This document shows positions 15,455 through 25,392 of a DNA stretch of 64,000 bases, in pieces. Under the pieces are notes generated by a model, which was not told where the DNA came from, searched no databases, and worked only from the letters and a program-made list of their open reading frames with translations. The DNA comes from Modestobacter sp. VKM Ac-2985 (lineage in GTDB: Bacteria > Actinomycetota > Actinomycetes > Mycobacteriales > Geodermatophilaceae): assembly GCF_026967925.1 (NCBI RefSeq), contig NZ_JAPVBI010000001.1, positions 1,511,894-1,575,893 on the forward strand. The letters are read 5' to 3'. A program made the position numbers and the translations under genes. Each line of letters opens with the position of its first letter. Positions within the stretch are counted from its first letter, which is position 1.

Positions 15455-16285
15455 TCAGTCGAACGAGTGCTCCGGTCCGGGGAACGCGCCCTGGCGGACC
15501 TCGGTGGCGTACTCCTGGGCGGCGCGGAGGAGCTCGCCGCGCAGGTCGGCGTACTTCTTCACGAACTTCGGTACCCGCCCCGACGTCATCCCGGCCATGT
15601 CCGGCCAGACGAGCACCTGGGCGTCGCAGTCCGGCCCGGCGCCGATCCCGATCGTCGGGATGGTCAGCTCCTTGGTGACCTGGCCGGCGATCTCGGCGGG
15701 CACCATCTCCATCACCACGGCGAACGCGCCGGCGTCCTGCACGGCGTGCGCGTCGGCCAGCAGCTGCTCGGCACCGGCGCCGCGGCCCTGCACCCGGTAG
15801 CCACCCAGGGCGTGCTCGCTCTGCGGGGTGAAGCCGATGTGCGCCATCACCGGGATGCCGGCCTCGGTCAGCAGCCGGATCTGCGGTGCCACCCGGACGC
15901 CGCCCTCCAGCTTCACTGCCTGGGCGCCGCCCTCCTTCATCATCCGCACCGCGGTGTCGAAGGCCTGCTGCGGACCGGACTCGTAGCTGCCGAACGGCAG
16001 GTCGGCGACGATCAGCGAGCGCTTCGTGGAGCGGGTGACCGCCCGGGTCATCAGCAGCAGGTCCTCGACCGTCACCGGCACGGTGGAGCTGTGCCCGAGG
16101 ACGACGTTGCCCGCGGAGTCACCGACCAGCAGCACCGGGATGCCGGCCTCCTCGAACACCGCTGCGGCGTAGGTGTCGTAGGCGGTGAGCATCGCCCACT
16201 TCTCGCCACGGTCCTTGGCCTGCTGCAGGTGGTGCACGCGCACCCGGGCGGTGGAGGTGCCGCCGTAGAGAGGGGACTCGGTCAC
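15455..16285 (-). CDS. panB: 3-methyl-2-oxobutanoate hydroxymethyltransferase
   Basis: A 276-residue ketopantoate hydroxymethyltransferase, first step of pantothenate (coenzyme A) synthesis, adding a one-carbon unit from methylene-tetrahydrofolate to ketoisovalerate. Signature segments: [37 protein letters not shown] (metal-binding aspartate), [16 protein letters not shown] and [14 protein letters not shown]. Length is normal. The start GTG overlaps the nadE stop in a GTGA, so the two are translationally coupled. This links coenzyme A and NAD synthesis in one operon. panB also lies close to glnA2 in M. tuberculosis. Confidence 0.97.
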   Translation of the reverse strand: MTESPLYGGTSTARVRVHHLQQAKDRGEKWAMLTAYDTYAAAVFEEAGIPVLLVGDSAGNVVLGHSSTVPVTVEDLLLMTRAVTRSTKRSLIVADLPFGSYESGPQQAFDTAVRMMKEGGAQAVKLEGGVRVAPQIRLLTEAGIPVMAHIGFTPQSEHALGGYRVQGRGAGAEQLLADAHAVQDAGAFAVVMEMVPAEIAGQVTKELTIPTIGIGAGPDCDAQVLVWPDMAGMTSGRVPKFVKKYADLRGELLRAAQEYATEVRQGAFPGPEHSFD

Positions 16286-18135
16286 TGGGCCGCTCCTTCG
16301 CGGACGCTGGGCAGGCTCTCCCGCCAGCGGTTGGTGATCGGCAGCCGGCGGTCCCGACCGAAGGCCTTCAGCGAGATCTTGGTGCCCGGCGCGGACTGGC
16401 GGCGCTTGAACTCGGCCAGGTCGACCAGCCGCAGCACCCGCGCCACCACCTCCGGGTCGTGGCCGCGCTCGAGCAGCTGGGCCAGGCCCAGGTCACGGTC
16501 GACGTAGTCGGCGATGACGGCGTCCAGCTCCTCGTAAGAGGGGAGTGAGTCGCTGTCCTGCTGCCCGGGGGCGAGCTCGGCCGACGGCGGCTTGTCGATC
16601 GAGTTCTGCGGGATCGGCTCCACCTCACCGCGGTCCCGGGCGTGTGCGTTGCGCCAGCGGGCGAGGTCCCAGACGAGGGTCTTGGGCACGTCCTTGATCG
16701 GGGCGAACCCGCCGGCTGCGTCGCCGTAGAGCGTCGAGTAGCCGACGGCGACCTCGCTCTTGTTGCTGGTGGCCAGCAGCAGGTGGCCGTGCTGGTTGGA
16801 CAGCCCCATCAGCAGCGTGCCGCGCACCCGCGCCTGCAGGTTCTCCGCGGCCACCCCGGACAGCTCCACCGCCGCCTCGAGCGCCGTCACCACCGGGGCG
16901 ATCGGGACGACGGAGTAGTGCATGCCCAGCCGCTGCGCCGAGTCCGCGGCGTCGGCCAGGGAGTGCTCGCTGGACCACTTCGACGGCAACCCGACCCCGA
17001 CCACCCGGTCGGCACCGAGCGCGTCGACGGCCAGCGCGGCCACCAGGGCCGAGTCGATGCCGCCGGACATGCCGAGCACCACCGAGGGCATGCCGTTCTT
17101 GTCGATGAAGTCGCGCAGCCCCAGCACCAGCGCCCGCCAGACCTCCTCGCAGTCGCTCAGCGGCTCGGCCACCGACGCGGGCTGTGCCGGGTAGGCCGGC
17201 ACCGGCTCCTCGGAGACCAGGTGCCGGGTGACGGTCATCGGGCCGATCCGGCCCGCCCGCCGCTCGGGCACGGCTGCCGGGTCCACCGTCAGGTCGACGG
17301 TGAGCAGGTGCTCGACGAACTGCGGGGCGCGGGCCAGCAGCTCACCGGCGGCGGAGACGGCGAGCGAGTCGCCGTCGAAGACCAGCTCGTCCTGGCCGCC
17401 CACCTGGTTGCAGTAGACGATCGGGGCGTTCGCCTCTGCGGCGCGGCGCTGCACCAGCGGCAGCCGCAGGTCGTCCTTGGCGCGCTCGTAGGGCGAGGCG
17501 TTGGGGGAGACGACGAGGTCGACCCCGGCCTGCCCGGCCACCCCGCACGGGCCGCCCTCGACCCAGAGGTCCTCGCAGATCGTGAGCGCGACGTCGACCC
17601 CGTGCAGCCGGACGACCGGGAGCTCGGTGCCGGGCACGAAGTAGCGGGCCTCGTCGAAGACGCCGTAGTTGGGCAGGTGGCGCTTGTGGTAGCGGGCCAC
17701 GACCTCCCCGCCGTGCAGCAGGGCCGCGGCGTTGCGCGGGGCCCCTCGGCGGGGGTTGGCGTCGCCGGGGGCGTCGTCCGCATCGGTGGGGATCTCGTCC
17801 ACCGGGGCGGGGCCGGCCCCCTCCGTGTGCGCCAGGTAGCCGACGACGACGGCGGTGCCGCCCAGGCCCTGCTCGGCCAGCGTCCCCGCCAGCTCGACCA
17901 GCGTCTGCTCGCTGGCCCGGGCGAAGGACTCCCGGAGCACCAGGTCCTCGGCCGGGTAGCCGGTCAGCGTCATCTCCGGGAACACGACCAGGTGGGCGTC
18001 CCGGCCGGCGGCCCGCCGGGTCCAGTCGACGACCAGCTCGGCGTTGCCCGCGAGGTCGCCGACCCGGGTGTCCACCTGGGCGAGGGCCACCCGCAGCTGT
18101 CGCACCGACTCCGCCGTCCGCTGCTGATCGCTCAC
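16282..18135 (-). CDS. nadE: glutamine-dependent NAD+ synthetase
   Basis: A 617-residue two-domain enzyme making NAD+ from deamido-NAD+, ATP and glutamine. The amino-terminal nitrilase-type glutaminase has the Glu-Lys-Cys triad ([30 protein letters not shown]). The carboxy-terminal synthetase has the ATP pyrophosphatase loop [15 protein letters not shown] and [19 protein letters not shown]. An insertion after residue 130 is acidic and low in complexity. Start GTG ([10 protein letters not shown]) fits the family's amino end; no strong ribosome binding site is visible. It heads the operon with panB and is divergent from glnA2. Confidence 0.95.
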   Translation of the reverse strand: MSDQQRTAESVRQLRVALAQVDTRVGDLAGNAELVVDWTRRAAGRDAHLVVFPEMTLTGYPAEDLVLRESFARASEQTLVELAGTLAEQGLGGTAVVVGYLAHTEGAGPAPVDEIPTDADDAPGDANPRRGAPRNAAALLHGGEVVARYHKRHLPNYGVFDEARYFVPGTELPVVRLHGVDVALTICEDLWVEGGPCGVAGQAGVDLVVSPNASPYERAKDDLRLPLVQRRAAEANAPIVYCNQVGGQDELVFDGDSLAVSAAGELLARAPQFVEHLLTVDLTVDPAAVPERRAGRIGPMTVTRHLVSEEPVPAYPAQPASVAEPLSDCEEVWRALVLGLRDFIDKNGMPSVVLGMSGGIDSALVAALAVDALGADRVVGVGLPSKWSSEHSLADAADSAQRLGMHYSVVPIAPVVTALEAAVELSGVAAENLQARVRGTLLMGLSNQHGHLLLATSNKSEVAVGYSTLYGDAAGGFAPIKDVPKTLVWDLARWRNAHARDRGEVEPIPQNSIDKPPSAELAPGQQDSDSLPSYEELDAVIADYVDRDLGLAQLLERGHDPEVVARVLRLVDLAEFKRRQSAPGTKISLKAFGRDRRLPITNRWRESLPSVREGAAQ

Positions 18136-18312
18136 ACCCGTGAGTGTGGTCGCCACCCCGCCCGGTCGCCCAGGTGGGGACTCCTCGGGTGGGTGTGGTC
18201 CCCGCCACATGCACGACGGAGTACGACCGGTCCGGGGCGCCTGTTCCGCCCGGCCACCCTCAGGGGGCAGGCTGGGGGCCACGTAACACCGATGTCACGA
18301 CTGGAGTGGAGC

Positions 18313-19662
18313 ATGCCGAGCATGGACCGCCAGCAGGAGTTCGTCCTGCGCACCCTGGAGGAGCGCGACATCCGCTTCGTGCGGCTGTGGTTCACCGACG
18401 TCTCCGGCTACCTGAAGGCCGTCGCGGTGGCGCCGGCCGAGATCGAGGCCGCGTTCGCGGAGGGCATCGGCTTCGACGGCTCGGCGATCGAGGGCTTCGC
18501 CCGGGTCTACGAGTCCGACATGCTGGCCAAGCCCGACCCGGGCACCTTCCAGGTCATGCCGGGCTCGCGTGGGCAGGCCAGCGAGACCGCGCGGATGTTC
18601 TGCGACATCACGCTGCCCGACGGCTCACCCGCCTGGGCCGACCCGCGGCACGTGCTGCGGCGGGCGCTGAGCAAGGCGGCCGACATGGGCTTCACCTTCT
18701 ACACCCACCCCGAGATCGAGTTCTTCCTCCTCAAGGACCTGCCCAGCGACGGCAGCGCACCGGAACCCGCCGACGTCGGCGGCTACTTCGACCTCTCCAC
18801 GCACAACGTGGCGCACGACTTCCGCCGGGAGGCGGTCTTCGCGCTGGAGGCGATGGGCATCTCGGTGGAGTTCAGCCACCACGAGGTCGCCCCCGGTCAG
18901 CAGGAGATCGACCTGCGGTACGCCGACGCGCTGTCGATGGCCGACAACATCATGACGCTGCGGCACGTCGTCCGGGAGGTGGCGCTGGCCCAGGGCGTGC
19001 ACGCCACGTTCATGCCCAAGCCCTTCACCGAGCTGGCCGGCTCGGCGATGCACACCCACCTGTCGCTGTTCGAGGGCGACCGCAACGCCTTCCACGACCC
19101 GGCCGACCCGATGCGGCTGTCGACCACCGGCAAGCAGTTCATCGCCGGGCTGCTCACCCACGCCCGGGAGATGACCGCGGTCACCAACCAGACGGTGAAC
19201 TCCTACCGGCGGCTGCTGGCCGGCACCGAGGCGCCCACGGCGGCGACCTGGGGCCGGGCCAACCGGTCGGCGCTGGTGCGACTGCCCTCCTACAAGCCGA
19301 ACAAGGGCAACTCCGCCCGGGTCGAAGTGCGTTCGCCCGACTCCGCGTGCAACCCCTACCTCACCTTCGCGGTGCTGCTGGCCGCCGGGCTGCGCGGCAT
19401 CGAGAAGGGCTACGAGCTGCCGCCCGAGGCCGAGGACGACGTCTGGTCGCTGACCGACACCGAGCGGCGGGCGGCCGGGTACGAGGACCTGCCGGTCTCC
19501 TTGGGCGAGGCGCTCACCGCCATGCAGGGCAGCGAACTGGTCGCGGAGACCCTCGGGGAGCACGTCTTCGACTTCTTCCTGCGCAACAAGTGGGAGGAGT
19601 TCAACTCCTACCGGCAGAACGTCACCCCCTTCGAGCTGAAGCGCTACCTCCCCGGCCTGTAA
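18313..19662 (+). CDS. glnA2: type I glutamine synthetase-like protein GlnA2
   Basis: A 449-residue glutamine synthetase homologue. Catalytic landmarks are present: GIGFDGSAIEGF, TFYTHPEIEFFLL, HHEVAPGQQEID, GSAMHTHLSLFEG (ammonia/ATP loop) and NRSALVRLPSY. It lacks the tyrosine adenylylation loop (the YxLPPEE segment reads YELPPEAEDD without the preceding KDL), so GlnE probably does not control it. The Streptomyces GlnA2/GlnA3 group includes gamma-glutamylpolyamine synthetases, which is a real alternative function. Start ATG 18313 follows GGAGTGGAG; ATG 18292, seven codons earlier, is possible. A terminator hairpin follows. Confidence 0.92.
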   Translation: MPSMDRQQEFVLRTLEERDIRFVRLWFTDVSGYLKAVAVAPAEIEAAFAEGIGFDGSAIEGFARVYESDMLAKPDPGTFQVMPGSRGQASETARMFCDITLPDGSPAWADPRHVLRRALSKAADMGFTFYTHPEIEFFLLKDLPSDGSAPEPADVGGYFDLSTHNVAHDFRREAVFALEAMGISVEFSHHEVAPGQQEIDLRYADALSMADNIMTLRHVVREVALAQGVHATFMPKPFTELAGSAMHTHLSLFEGDRNAFHDPADPMRLSTTGKQFIAGLLTHAREMTAVTNQTVNSYRRLLAGTEAPTAATWGRANRSALVRLPSYKPNKGNSARVEVRSPDSACNPYLTFAVLLAAGLRGIEKGYELPPEAEDDVWSLTDTERRAAGYEDLPVSLGEALTAMQGSELVAETLGEHVFDFFLRNKWEEFNSYRQNVTPFELKRYLPGL

Positions 19663-19667
19663 CGCGC

Positions 19668-19703
19668 CCGGCGCCACCGAAATGGCCATTTCGGTGGTGC
19701 CGG
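19668..19703 (+). terminator. terminator after glnA2
   Basis: A 16-bp stem (one G-U pair) around GGCC, built on CCACCGAAAT/ATTTCGGTGG, starting 6 bases after the glnA2 stop. Confidence 0.6.
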
Positions 19704-19713
19704 CACGGGGAAC

Positions 19714-19719
19714 TAGCCT
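19714..19719 (+). promoter_or_regulatory. leaderless minus-10 box
   Basis: TAGCCT 7 bases before the ATG at 19727, inside the gap after the glnA2 terminator; it sets the start of the amidotransferase-glnE operon. Confidence 0.55.
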
Positions 19720-19726
19720 TCCTCCC

Positions 19727-20458
19727 ATGGCCCGTCTGCTCGTCGTCGTCCCCTCCGACACCGACCCGCCGACCCGGCTGGGGGAGTGGTTGCGCGAGGC
19801 CGGGCTGGAGCTCGACGAGCGGCGGCTGTCCGCCGGTGAGCCGCTGCCGGCGGACCTGACCGGGTTCGACGGGCTGCTGGTGATGGGCGGCCCGCAGTCG
19901 TCGCTGGATGCCGATGAGGTCTCACCTGAGCTGGTCGGCGTGCGGCACCTGCTGGCCCAGGCGGTCGCGGCCGACGTGCCGACCCTGGCGATCTGCCTGG
20001 GCGCCCAGCTGCTGGCCCAGGTCGGTGGCGGCAGCACCCGGGTGGGTGCCGACGGACCGGAGGTGGGGGCGACGCTGGTGGCCAAGCGGGACCTCGCCGA
20101 CGCCGACCCGCTGTTCGGCCCGCTGCCGCTGTCGCCGGACGTGCTCCAGTGGCACCACGACGAGATCGACCGGCTGCCGGCCGGCGCGACCCTGCTGGCG
20201 AGCAACCCGCGGTACGCGAACCAGGCCTACCGGGTCGGCGACCACGTGTACGGCCTCCAGTTCCACATCGAGACCGACCCGGACCTGGTGCGGCGGTGGG
20301 CCGAGGGCGATGCGGTGGGCGTGGCCAGCAGTGGCCTGGACGTCGAGACGATCTGCGCCCGCGCGAGCGCCGTGCACCCGGACCTCGCCGAGGTCTGGGC
20401 GCCCTTCGCGGCCCGGTTCGCCGACCTGGTGCGCGCCCGCGCCACCACCAGGGGTTGA
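19727..20458 (+). CDS. class I glutamine amidotransferase-like protein
   Basis: A 243-residue GMP-synthase-like class I amidotransferase with no synthase domain attached. The catalytic triad is visible: nucleophile Cys in AICLGAQLLAQ, His and Glu in LQFHIETDPD. Other typical segments are LLVMGGPQSS and VLQWHHDEIDRLPAGATLLA. Such stand-alone proteins hydrolyse glutamine or gamma-glutamyl amides; the acceptor is unknown. The leaderless ATG is supported by TAGCCT. glnE starts 2 bases after its stop, so they are coupled. Sitting between glnA2 and glnE, it may act on gamma-glutamyl compounds (inference). Confidence 0.88.
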   Translation: MARLLVVVPSDTDPPTRLGEWLREAGLELDERRLSAGEPLPADLTGFDGLLVMGGPQSSLDADEVSPELVGVRHLLAQAVAADVPTLAICLGAQLLAQVGGGSTRVGADGPEVGATLVAKRDLADADPLFGPLPLSPDVLQWHHDEIDRLPAGATLLASNPRYANQAYRVGDHVYGLQFHIETDPDLVRRWAEGDAVGVASSGLDVETICARASAVHPDLAEVWAPFAARFADLVRARATTRG

Positions 20459-20460
20459 CG

Positions 20461-23400
20461 GTGGCCGCTCCGCAGCTCGACGACGAGGTGCCCCGCCGGG
20501 CCGTCGTCCGGCTGGTGCGCTTCGGCTTCGACGACGGCGCCCGGGTGGCCCGGCTGCTGGCCTCCCCGGCGCTGGGGCTGTGGGACCTGGAGCGGAACGA
20601 GCCGGCCGACCCCGAGGCCGCGCCGGTGGTCTCGGCGCTGGCCCGCGCCGGCGACCCGGACCTCGCCGTCCGCTCGCTGGCCCGGCTGGTCGAGGCGCTG
20701 GACGCCGCCGACGCCGACGGGGAGCTCGCAGCCGCGCTGCTGGCCCGGCTGCGCGGCTCGGCGACGGTGCGCTCCCGGCTGCTGGCGGTGCTGGGGGCCT
20801 CCGCCGGCCTCGCCGACCACCTGGCCGCCCACCCGACCGACTGGGTGGTGCTGGACACCGCGGACCGCACCGCCCGCCCCGGCCCGCACGAGCTCGAGCA
20901 GCAGCTGCTGTTCGCCGTCGGGGCCGACCCGCACGACCCGCCGTGGGGCGTCCGGCTGGGCACCGCGGCACCCGACGCCGACCCCGCCCGGGTCCGCGAC
21001 CTCCGGCACGCCTACCTGCGGGCCGTCCTCTCGCTGGCCGGCCGTGACCTCGGCGACGGGCTGCCCGCCGACGAGGTGGCCGCCGAGCTGTCCGACCTCG
21101 CCGGTGCCGTGCTCACCGCCGGTCTGGCCCTCGCCCTCGCGGAGCAGCCGGCCGACGCCACCCCGTGCCGGCTGGCCGTCATCGCGCTGGGCAAGTGCGG
21201 TGGCCGGGAGCTGAACTACGTCAGCGACGTCGACGTGGTCTTCGTCGCCGAGCCCGTCGAGGGGGAGGACGACGCCGCGGCCGTCGCCAGCGCCGCCCGG
21301 GTGGCCGGGGCACTGATGCGGATCTGCGGGCAGGCCGCCTGGGAGGTGGACGCGGCGCTGCGCCCGGAGGGCAAGGCCGGACCCCTGGTGCGCACCGTGG
21401 CCGGGCACCGCGCGTACTACGACCAGTGGGCCAGCACCTGGGAGTTCCAGGCGCTGCTGAAGATGCGGCCGGTGGCCGGTGACCCGGCGCTGGGCCGGGA
21501 GTACGTGGACGAGATCTGGCCGCTGGTCTGGAAGGCCGGCGACCGGCCCGGCTTCGTCGCGGAGATCCAGGCCATGCGCCGCCGGGTGGAGCAGAACATC
21601 CCGGCCGCCCAGGCCGAGCGGCAGCTCAAGCTCGGTCGCGGTGGCCTCCGGGACGTCGAGTTCAGCGTCCAGCTGCTGCAACTGGTGCACGGTCGGGCCG
21701 ACGTGTCCCTGCGCGCCGGCGGCACGATCCCGGCGCTGACCGTCCTGGGCGCCGGTGGGTACATCGGGCGCGAGGACGCCGCCACGCTCATCGCCTCCTA
21801 CCGCTTCCTGCGCACCGTCGAGCACCGGCTGCAGCTGCTGCGGCTGCGGCGCACCCACCTGCTGCCGGTGGCCGGCGACCAGCTGCGCTGGCTGGCCCGC
21901 TCGCTGGGCTACAAGCCCGACGACCGCGGCGACTCGGTCGCCGTCCTGCAGGCGGAGCTGGCACTGCACAACCGGGTGGTCCGCCGGCTGCACGAGAAGC
22001 TCTTCTACCGGCCGCTGCTGTCCTCGGTCGCCCGGGTGCCGGGCGAGCAGCTGCAGCTGGGGCCGAAGGCGGCGGGGGAGTGGCTGCGGGCCCTGGGCTT
22101 CGCCGACCCCGATGGTGCGCTCCGGCACCTGACCGTGCTCACCGGTGGGCTGAGCCGGTCGGCGTCCATGCAGCGCTACCTGCTCCCGGTGCTGCTGCAG
22201 ACCTTCGCCTCCTGCGCCGACCCCGACGCCGGGCTGCTGGCCTACCGCAAGGTCAGCGAGGCGCTGGGCAACGACCAGTGGTTCCTGCGGCTGCTGCGGG
22301 ACGAGGGCCAGGCCGCCGAGCGGCTGGCCGTGCTGCTGGGCTCGAGCCAGTACGTCGCCGGCCTGCTGACCCGCACGCCGGAGGCGATGCGCATCCTGGC
22401 CGACGACGCCCAGCTGGAGCCCCGCAGCGCCGAGACGCTCACCTCGGCATGGCGGCAGGCGGTGGCCCGAGCCGACAGCCCGAGCGCCGGCGTGCAGGTG
22501 CTCCGGTCACTGCGCCGCCAGGAGCTGCTGCGGATCGCCTGCGCCGACCTGCTCGGCCGGCTGGAGGTGCTCCGGGTCGGCCAGGCGCTGTACGACGTCG
22601 CGGTGGCCACGCTGCGCGCCGGGCTGGACGCCGCGGTGCGCAGCTGGGCCGTCGAGACCGGGCTGGCGGTCGAGGACGTCCCGGTCGACGTCGCCGTGAT
22701 CGGCATGGGCCGGCTGGGAGGTGCCGAACTGGGCTACGGCTCGGACGCCGACGTGCTGTTCGTGCACCGCCTGCGCCCGGGGGCGGACGAGGGCCGGGCC
22801 ACGTCGGCGGCCACCGCCATCGCGCACGCGCTGCGCCGGCTGCTGAGCGAACCCGCGCCCGACCCGGCCTTCGAGGTCGACGCCAACCTGCGTCCCGAGG
22901 GCCGTCAGGGGGCGATGTCGCGGAGCCTGAGCGCGTTCGCCGAGTACTACGAGCGCTGGGTCTCCACCTGGGAGGTGCAGGCGCTGCTGCGCGCCGAGCC
23001 GGTGGCCGGCGACGCGGCGCTCGGCCGGGAGTTCATCGCCCTGATCGACCCGCTGCGGTACCCGGCCGAGGGGCTGTCGCCCGAGCAGGTGGCCGAGATC
23101 CGCCGGATCAAGGCCCGGGTGGACAGCGAGCGGCTGCCCCGTGGCGCCGACCCGGCCACGCACACCAAGCTCGGCCGAGGCGGACTGGCCGACGTCGAGT
23201 GGACCGCGCAGCTGCTCCAGCTGCAGCACGCCGCGACGCACCCGGCGCTGCGGGTCACCGGCACGGTGCCGGCCCTGGAGGCGCTGGGGGAGGCCGGCCT
23301 GCTGGACGCCGAGCAGCGGGACGCGCTGCGGTCGGCGTGGGAGCTGGCCAGCCGGGCGCGCAACGCCGTCTTCCTGGTCCGCGGTCGGCCGGGTGACCAG

Positions 23401-23559
23401 CTGCCCCGGCAGGGGCTGGAGCTGAGCGGGGTGGCCCGGGCGTGCGGCTACGGGCCGGAGACCGACGCCGGGCAGTTCCTCGACGAGTACCGGCGGGTCA
23501 CCCGGCACGCGCGCACGGTCGTGGAGCGCGTCTTCTACGGCCACACCGACGAGGGCTGA
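20461..23559 (+). CDS. glnE: glutamine synthetase adenylyltransferase/deadenylase
   Basis: A 1032-residue bifunctional GlnE that adenylylates and deadenylylates glutamine synthetase according to nitrogen status. Both nucleotidyltransferase domains are complete. The amino-terminal removase domain has GKCGGRELNYVSDVDVVFV. The carboxy-terminal transferase domain has GMGRLGGAELGYGSDADVLFV, each with the Asp-x-Asp metal pair. VDAALRPEGKAGPL and VDANLRPEGRQGAM repeat the substrate loop in each half. Target: the adenylylatable GlnA at 32249-33682. Start GTG lies two bases after the preceding stop, with little room for its own ribosome binding site. Confidence 0.97.
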   Translation: MAAPQLDDEVPRRAVVRLVRFGFDDGARVARLLASPALGLWDLERNEPADPEAAPVVSALARAGDPDLAVRSLARLVEALDAADADGELAAALLARLRGSATVRSRLLAVLGASAGLADHLAAHPTDWVVLDTADRTARPGPHELEQQLLFAVGADPHDPPWGVRLGTAAPDADPARVRDLRHAYLRAVLSLAGRDLGDGLPADEVAAELSDLAGAVLTAGLALALAEQPADATPCRLAVIALGKCGGRELNYVSDVDVVFVAEPVEGEDDAAAVASAARVAGALMRICGQAAWEVDAALRPEGKAGPLVRTVAGHRAYYDQWASTWEFQALLKMRPVAGDPALGREYVDEIWPLVWKAGDRPGFVAEIQAMRRRVEQNIPAAQAERQLKLGRGGLRDVEFSVQLLQLVHGRADVSLRAGGTIPALTVLGAGGYIGREDAATLIASYRFLRTVEHRLQLLRLRRTHLLPVAGDQLRWLARSLGYKPDDRGDSVAVLQAELALHNRVVRRLHEKLFYRPLLSSVARVPGEQLQLGPKAAGEWLRALGFADPDGALRHLTVLTGGLSRSASMQRYLLPVLLQTFASCADPDAGLLAYRKVSEALGNDQWFLRLLRDEGQAAERLAVLLGSSQYVAGLLTRTPEAMRILADDAQLEPRSAETLTSAWRQAVARADSPSAGVQVLRSLRRQELLRIACADLLGRLEVLRVGQALYDVAVATLRAGLDAAVRSWAVETGLAVEDVPVDVAVIGMGRLGGAELGYGSDADVLFVHRLRPGADEGRATSAATAIAHALRRLLSEPAPDPAFEVDANLRPEGRQGAMSRSLSAFAEYYERWVSTWEVQALLRAEPVAGDAALGREFIALIDPLRYPAEGLSPEQVAEIRRIKARVDSERLPRGADPATHTKLGRGGLADVEWTAQLLQLQHAATHPALRVTGTVPALEALGEAGLLDAEQRDALRSAWELASRARNAVFLVRGRPGDQLPRQGLELSGVARACGYGPETDAGQFLDEYRRVTRHARTVVERVFYGHTDEG

Positions 23560-23626
23560 GGCGGCCTCGGCGAGGTGGCGGGCGGGCGGTCGGTTGGGCA
23601 CGGCCGGTCCCGGGCACCATCGAGCG

Positions 23627-23989
23627 GTGCCCACCGACCAGAGCCCGGCCGCCGTGCCCGACGACCCCGCCGACGTGACCGACGCCCGGGTGCGCGACGA
23701 GCCCCCGGCCGACGAGCCGACGGCGACCATAACCCCCTACCGGGACGGTCCGCTGATCGTGCGCGGGAACTTCCAGCTGGTCGACACCGACGGCCAGGAG
23801 ATCGACCCGGGCCGCAAGACGGTGGCGTTGTGTCGCTGCGGGAAGTCCGGGATCAAGCCGTTCTGCGACGGCACCCACAAGCGCGCCGGGTTCCACTCCG
23901 GCAGCGCCCCGTCCCGTCCCCGGCCGGCGGCCCGGCTGTTCCAGGAGCCCGGTCGCGAGTCCGACGACGGGCACCGGCCGCCGACCTGA
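23627..23989 (+). CDS. CDGSH-type iron-sulfur protein
   Basis: A 120-residue protein carrying one CDGSH [2Fe-2S] domain: CRCGKSGIKPFCDGTHKRAGF, giving three Cys and one His ligands with Thr in place of Ser (CDGTH). A beta-strand segment (GPLIVRGNFQLVDTDGQEI) precedes the site, as in small bacterial CDGSH proteins. Flanks are acidic/Pro-rich and probably disordered. Role: labile-cluster electron transfer or redox sensing, not further assigned. The GTG start (MPTDQSPAA) is a best guess; no ribosome binding site decides it. Confidence 0.85.
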   Translation: MPTDQSPAAVPDDPADVTDARVRDEPPADEPTATITPYRDGPLIVRGNFQLVDTDGQEIDPGRKTVALCRCGKSGIKPFCDGTHKRAGFHSGSAPSRPRPAARLFQEPGRESDDGHRPPT

Positions 23990-24096
23990 GCGGACGTCGG
24001 CCCCGGTCCACCGCGTGTTCGCCGGTGGGCCACCTGCTGGCCGTGCGGGCGGACCAGGGTCGGCGGCGACCCTGACCCGAACTCCTGAGGTGGCCC

Positions 24097-25371
24097 GTGC
24101 TCCGTCGTCCGCTCCGTCCCGTCACCGCTGTCCTCTCGCTCAGCGCGCTCGCCCTGCTGGCAGCCGCCGGCCCGGCCGCGGCCGCACCGGCACGCACCTT
24201 CACGCCGCTGTCGACCTTCCCCGTGGCAGGGGACGTCGCCGAGATCATCTCGGCCACCCCGGACGGGCGGACGGTCGTCTACACCGACTCCGAGCTCGGC
24301 CGGGTGGGGCTGGTCGACCTCACCGACCCGAGTGCGCCGCGGGACCGGGGGGCCATCGACGTGGGCGGCTCGCCGACCTCGGTCACCGTCACCTCCAGCG
24401 CCCGGTACGCCCTGGTCGCGGTCGACACCACCACCGACCTGGCCCGGCCCTCGGGCCACCTGGCGGTCATCGACCTGCCCCGGCGCGCGATCGTGCGGAC
24501 CATCGACCTGGGTGGTCAGCCCGACTCCATCGACATCGGCCCCAGCGGCGTCTTCGCCGCGATCGCGATCGAGAACCAGCGCGACGAGGACATCGAGGTG
24601 GGCGCCGTGGAGGGCGGCCTGCCGCAGCTGCCCGCCGGCTTCCTCTCGGTCGTGGACCTGCGCGGCCCGGTGAGCGCGTGGACGGTCGGCCGGGTGGAGC
24701 TGACCGGGCTGCCGGGCGCGGTCTTCGCCGACGACCCGGAGCCCGAGTTCGTCGACGTCGACGGCCGGGACATCGCCGCGGTCACCCTGCAGGAGAACAA
24801 CGCGATCGCACTGGTCGACCTGGCCCGCCGCACGGTGGTCAGCTCCTTCTCCGCCGGCACGGTGACCCGTACCGACGCCGACACGGTCGACGACGACGTC
24901 ATCGCCTTCGACGACCTGCTGGTCGCCCCGCGGGAGCCGGACACGGTGCAGTGGACGCTGCGCGGCAACCTGGTCACCGCCGACGAGGGCGACCTGGCCG
25001 AGGAGCCGGCCGGCGGCCGCGGCTGGACGGTGTTCGACCAGGCCGGCACGGTGCTGTACAGCAGCGGTGGCTCCGCCGAGCGGGCGCTCGCGGCCGCCGG
25101 CGCCTACCCGGACGGGCGCAGCGACGACAAGGGCGCGGAGTTCGAGGGCGCCGAGGTCGCCCGGATGCGCGGCGTCGACTACACCTTCATCGCCTCCGAG
25201 CGCGGGGACGCCGTCCTCGTCTACGACACCGACCGGGACGCCGAGCCGGAGCTGCTGCAGGTGCTGCCCGTCGGCGAGGCGCCCGAGGGGCTGCTGGCCA
25301 TCCCGTCCCGCGGGCTGTTCGTCACCAGCAACGAGGACGACGGCTCCCTGTCGGTCTTCGGCCTCCGCTGA
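24097..25371 (+). CDS. secreted beta-propeller protein
   Basis: A 424-residue exported protein: signal peptide MLRRPLRPVTAVLSLSALAL ending near AAAAPA, then a seven-bladed-propeller-like domain with repeating blades (TVVYTDSELGRVGLVDLTDP; YALVAVDTTTD; IDLGGQPDSIDIGPSG; VTLQENNAIALVDLA; LLAIPSRGLFVTSNEDDGSL). The same propeller forms the amino half of actinobacterial phytase-like esterase proteins. Here the protein stops where the esterase domain would begin, so it is a stand-alone propeller. No catalytic residues can be assigned. Start GTG after TGAGG. Confidence 0.8.
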   Translation: MLRRPLRPVTAVLSLSALALLAAAGPAAAAPARTFTPLSTFPVAGDVAEIISATPDGRTVVYTDSELGRVGLVDLTDPSAPRDRGAIDVGGSPTSVTVTSSARYALVAVDTTTDLARPSGHLAVIDLPRRAIVRTIDLGGQPDSIDIGPSGVFAAIAIENQRDEDIEVGAVEGGLPQLPAGFLSVVDLRGPVSAWTVGRVELTGLPGAVFADDPEPEFVDVDGRDIAAVTLQENNAIALVDLARRTVVSSFSAGTVTRTDADTVDDDVIAFDDLLVAPREPDTVQWTLRGNLVTADEGDLAEEPAGGRGWTVFDQAGTVLYSSGGSAERALAAAGAYPDGRSDDKGAEFEGAEVARMRGVDYTFIASERGDAVLVYDTDRDAEPELLQVLPVGEAPEGLLAIPSRGLFVTSNEDDGSLSVFGLR

Positions 25372-25388
25372 CCGGCGGGCAGCCGGTC
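25370..25388. terminator. short hairpin between convergent genes
   Basis: GACCGGC/GCCGGTC with a 5-base loop, overlapping the propeller stop codon and close to the stop of the haem-oxygenase-like gene. Confidence 0.35.
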
Positions 25389-25392
25389 GCCG

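Noticed and set aside
18283-18299. GTAAC-n6-GTCAC resembling a GlnR half-operator ahead of glnA2
   Set aside because: Only one imperfect pair, the second half-site does not fit GAAAC, and it overlaps a possible start codon.
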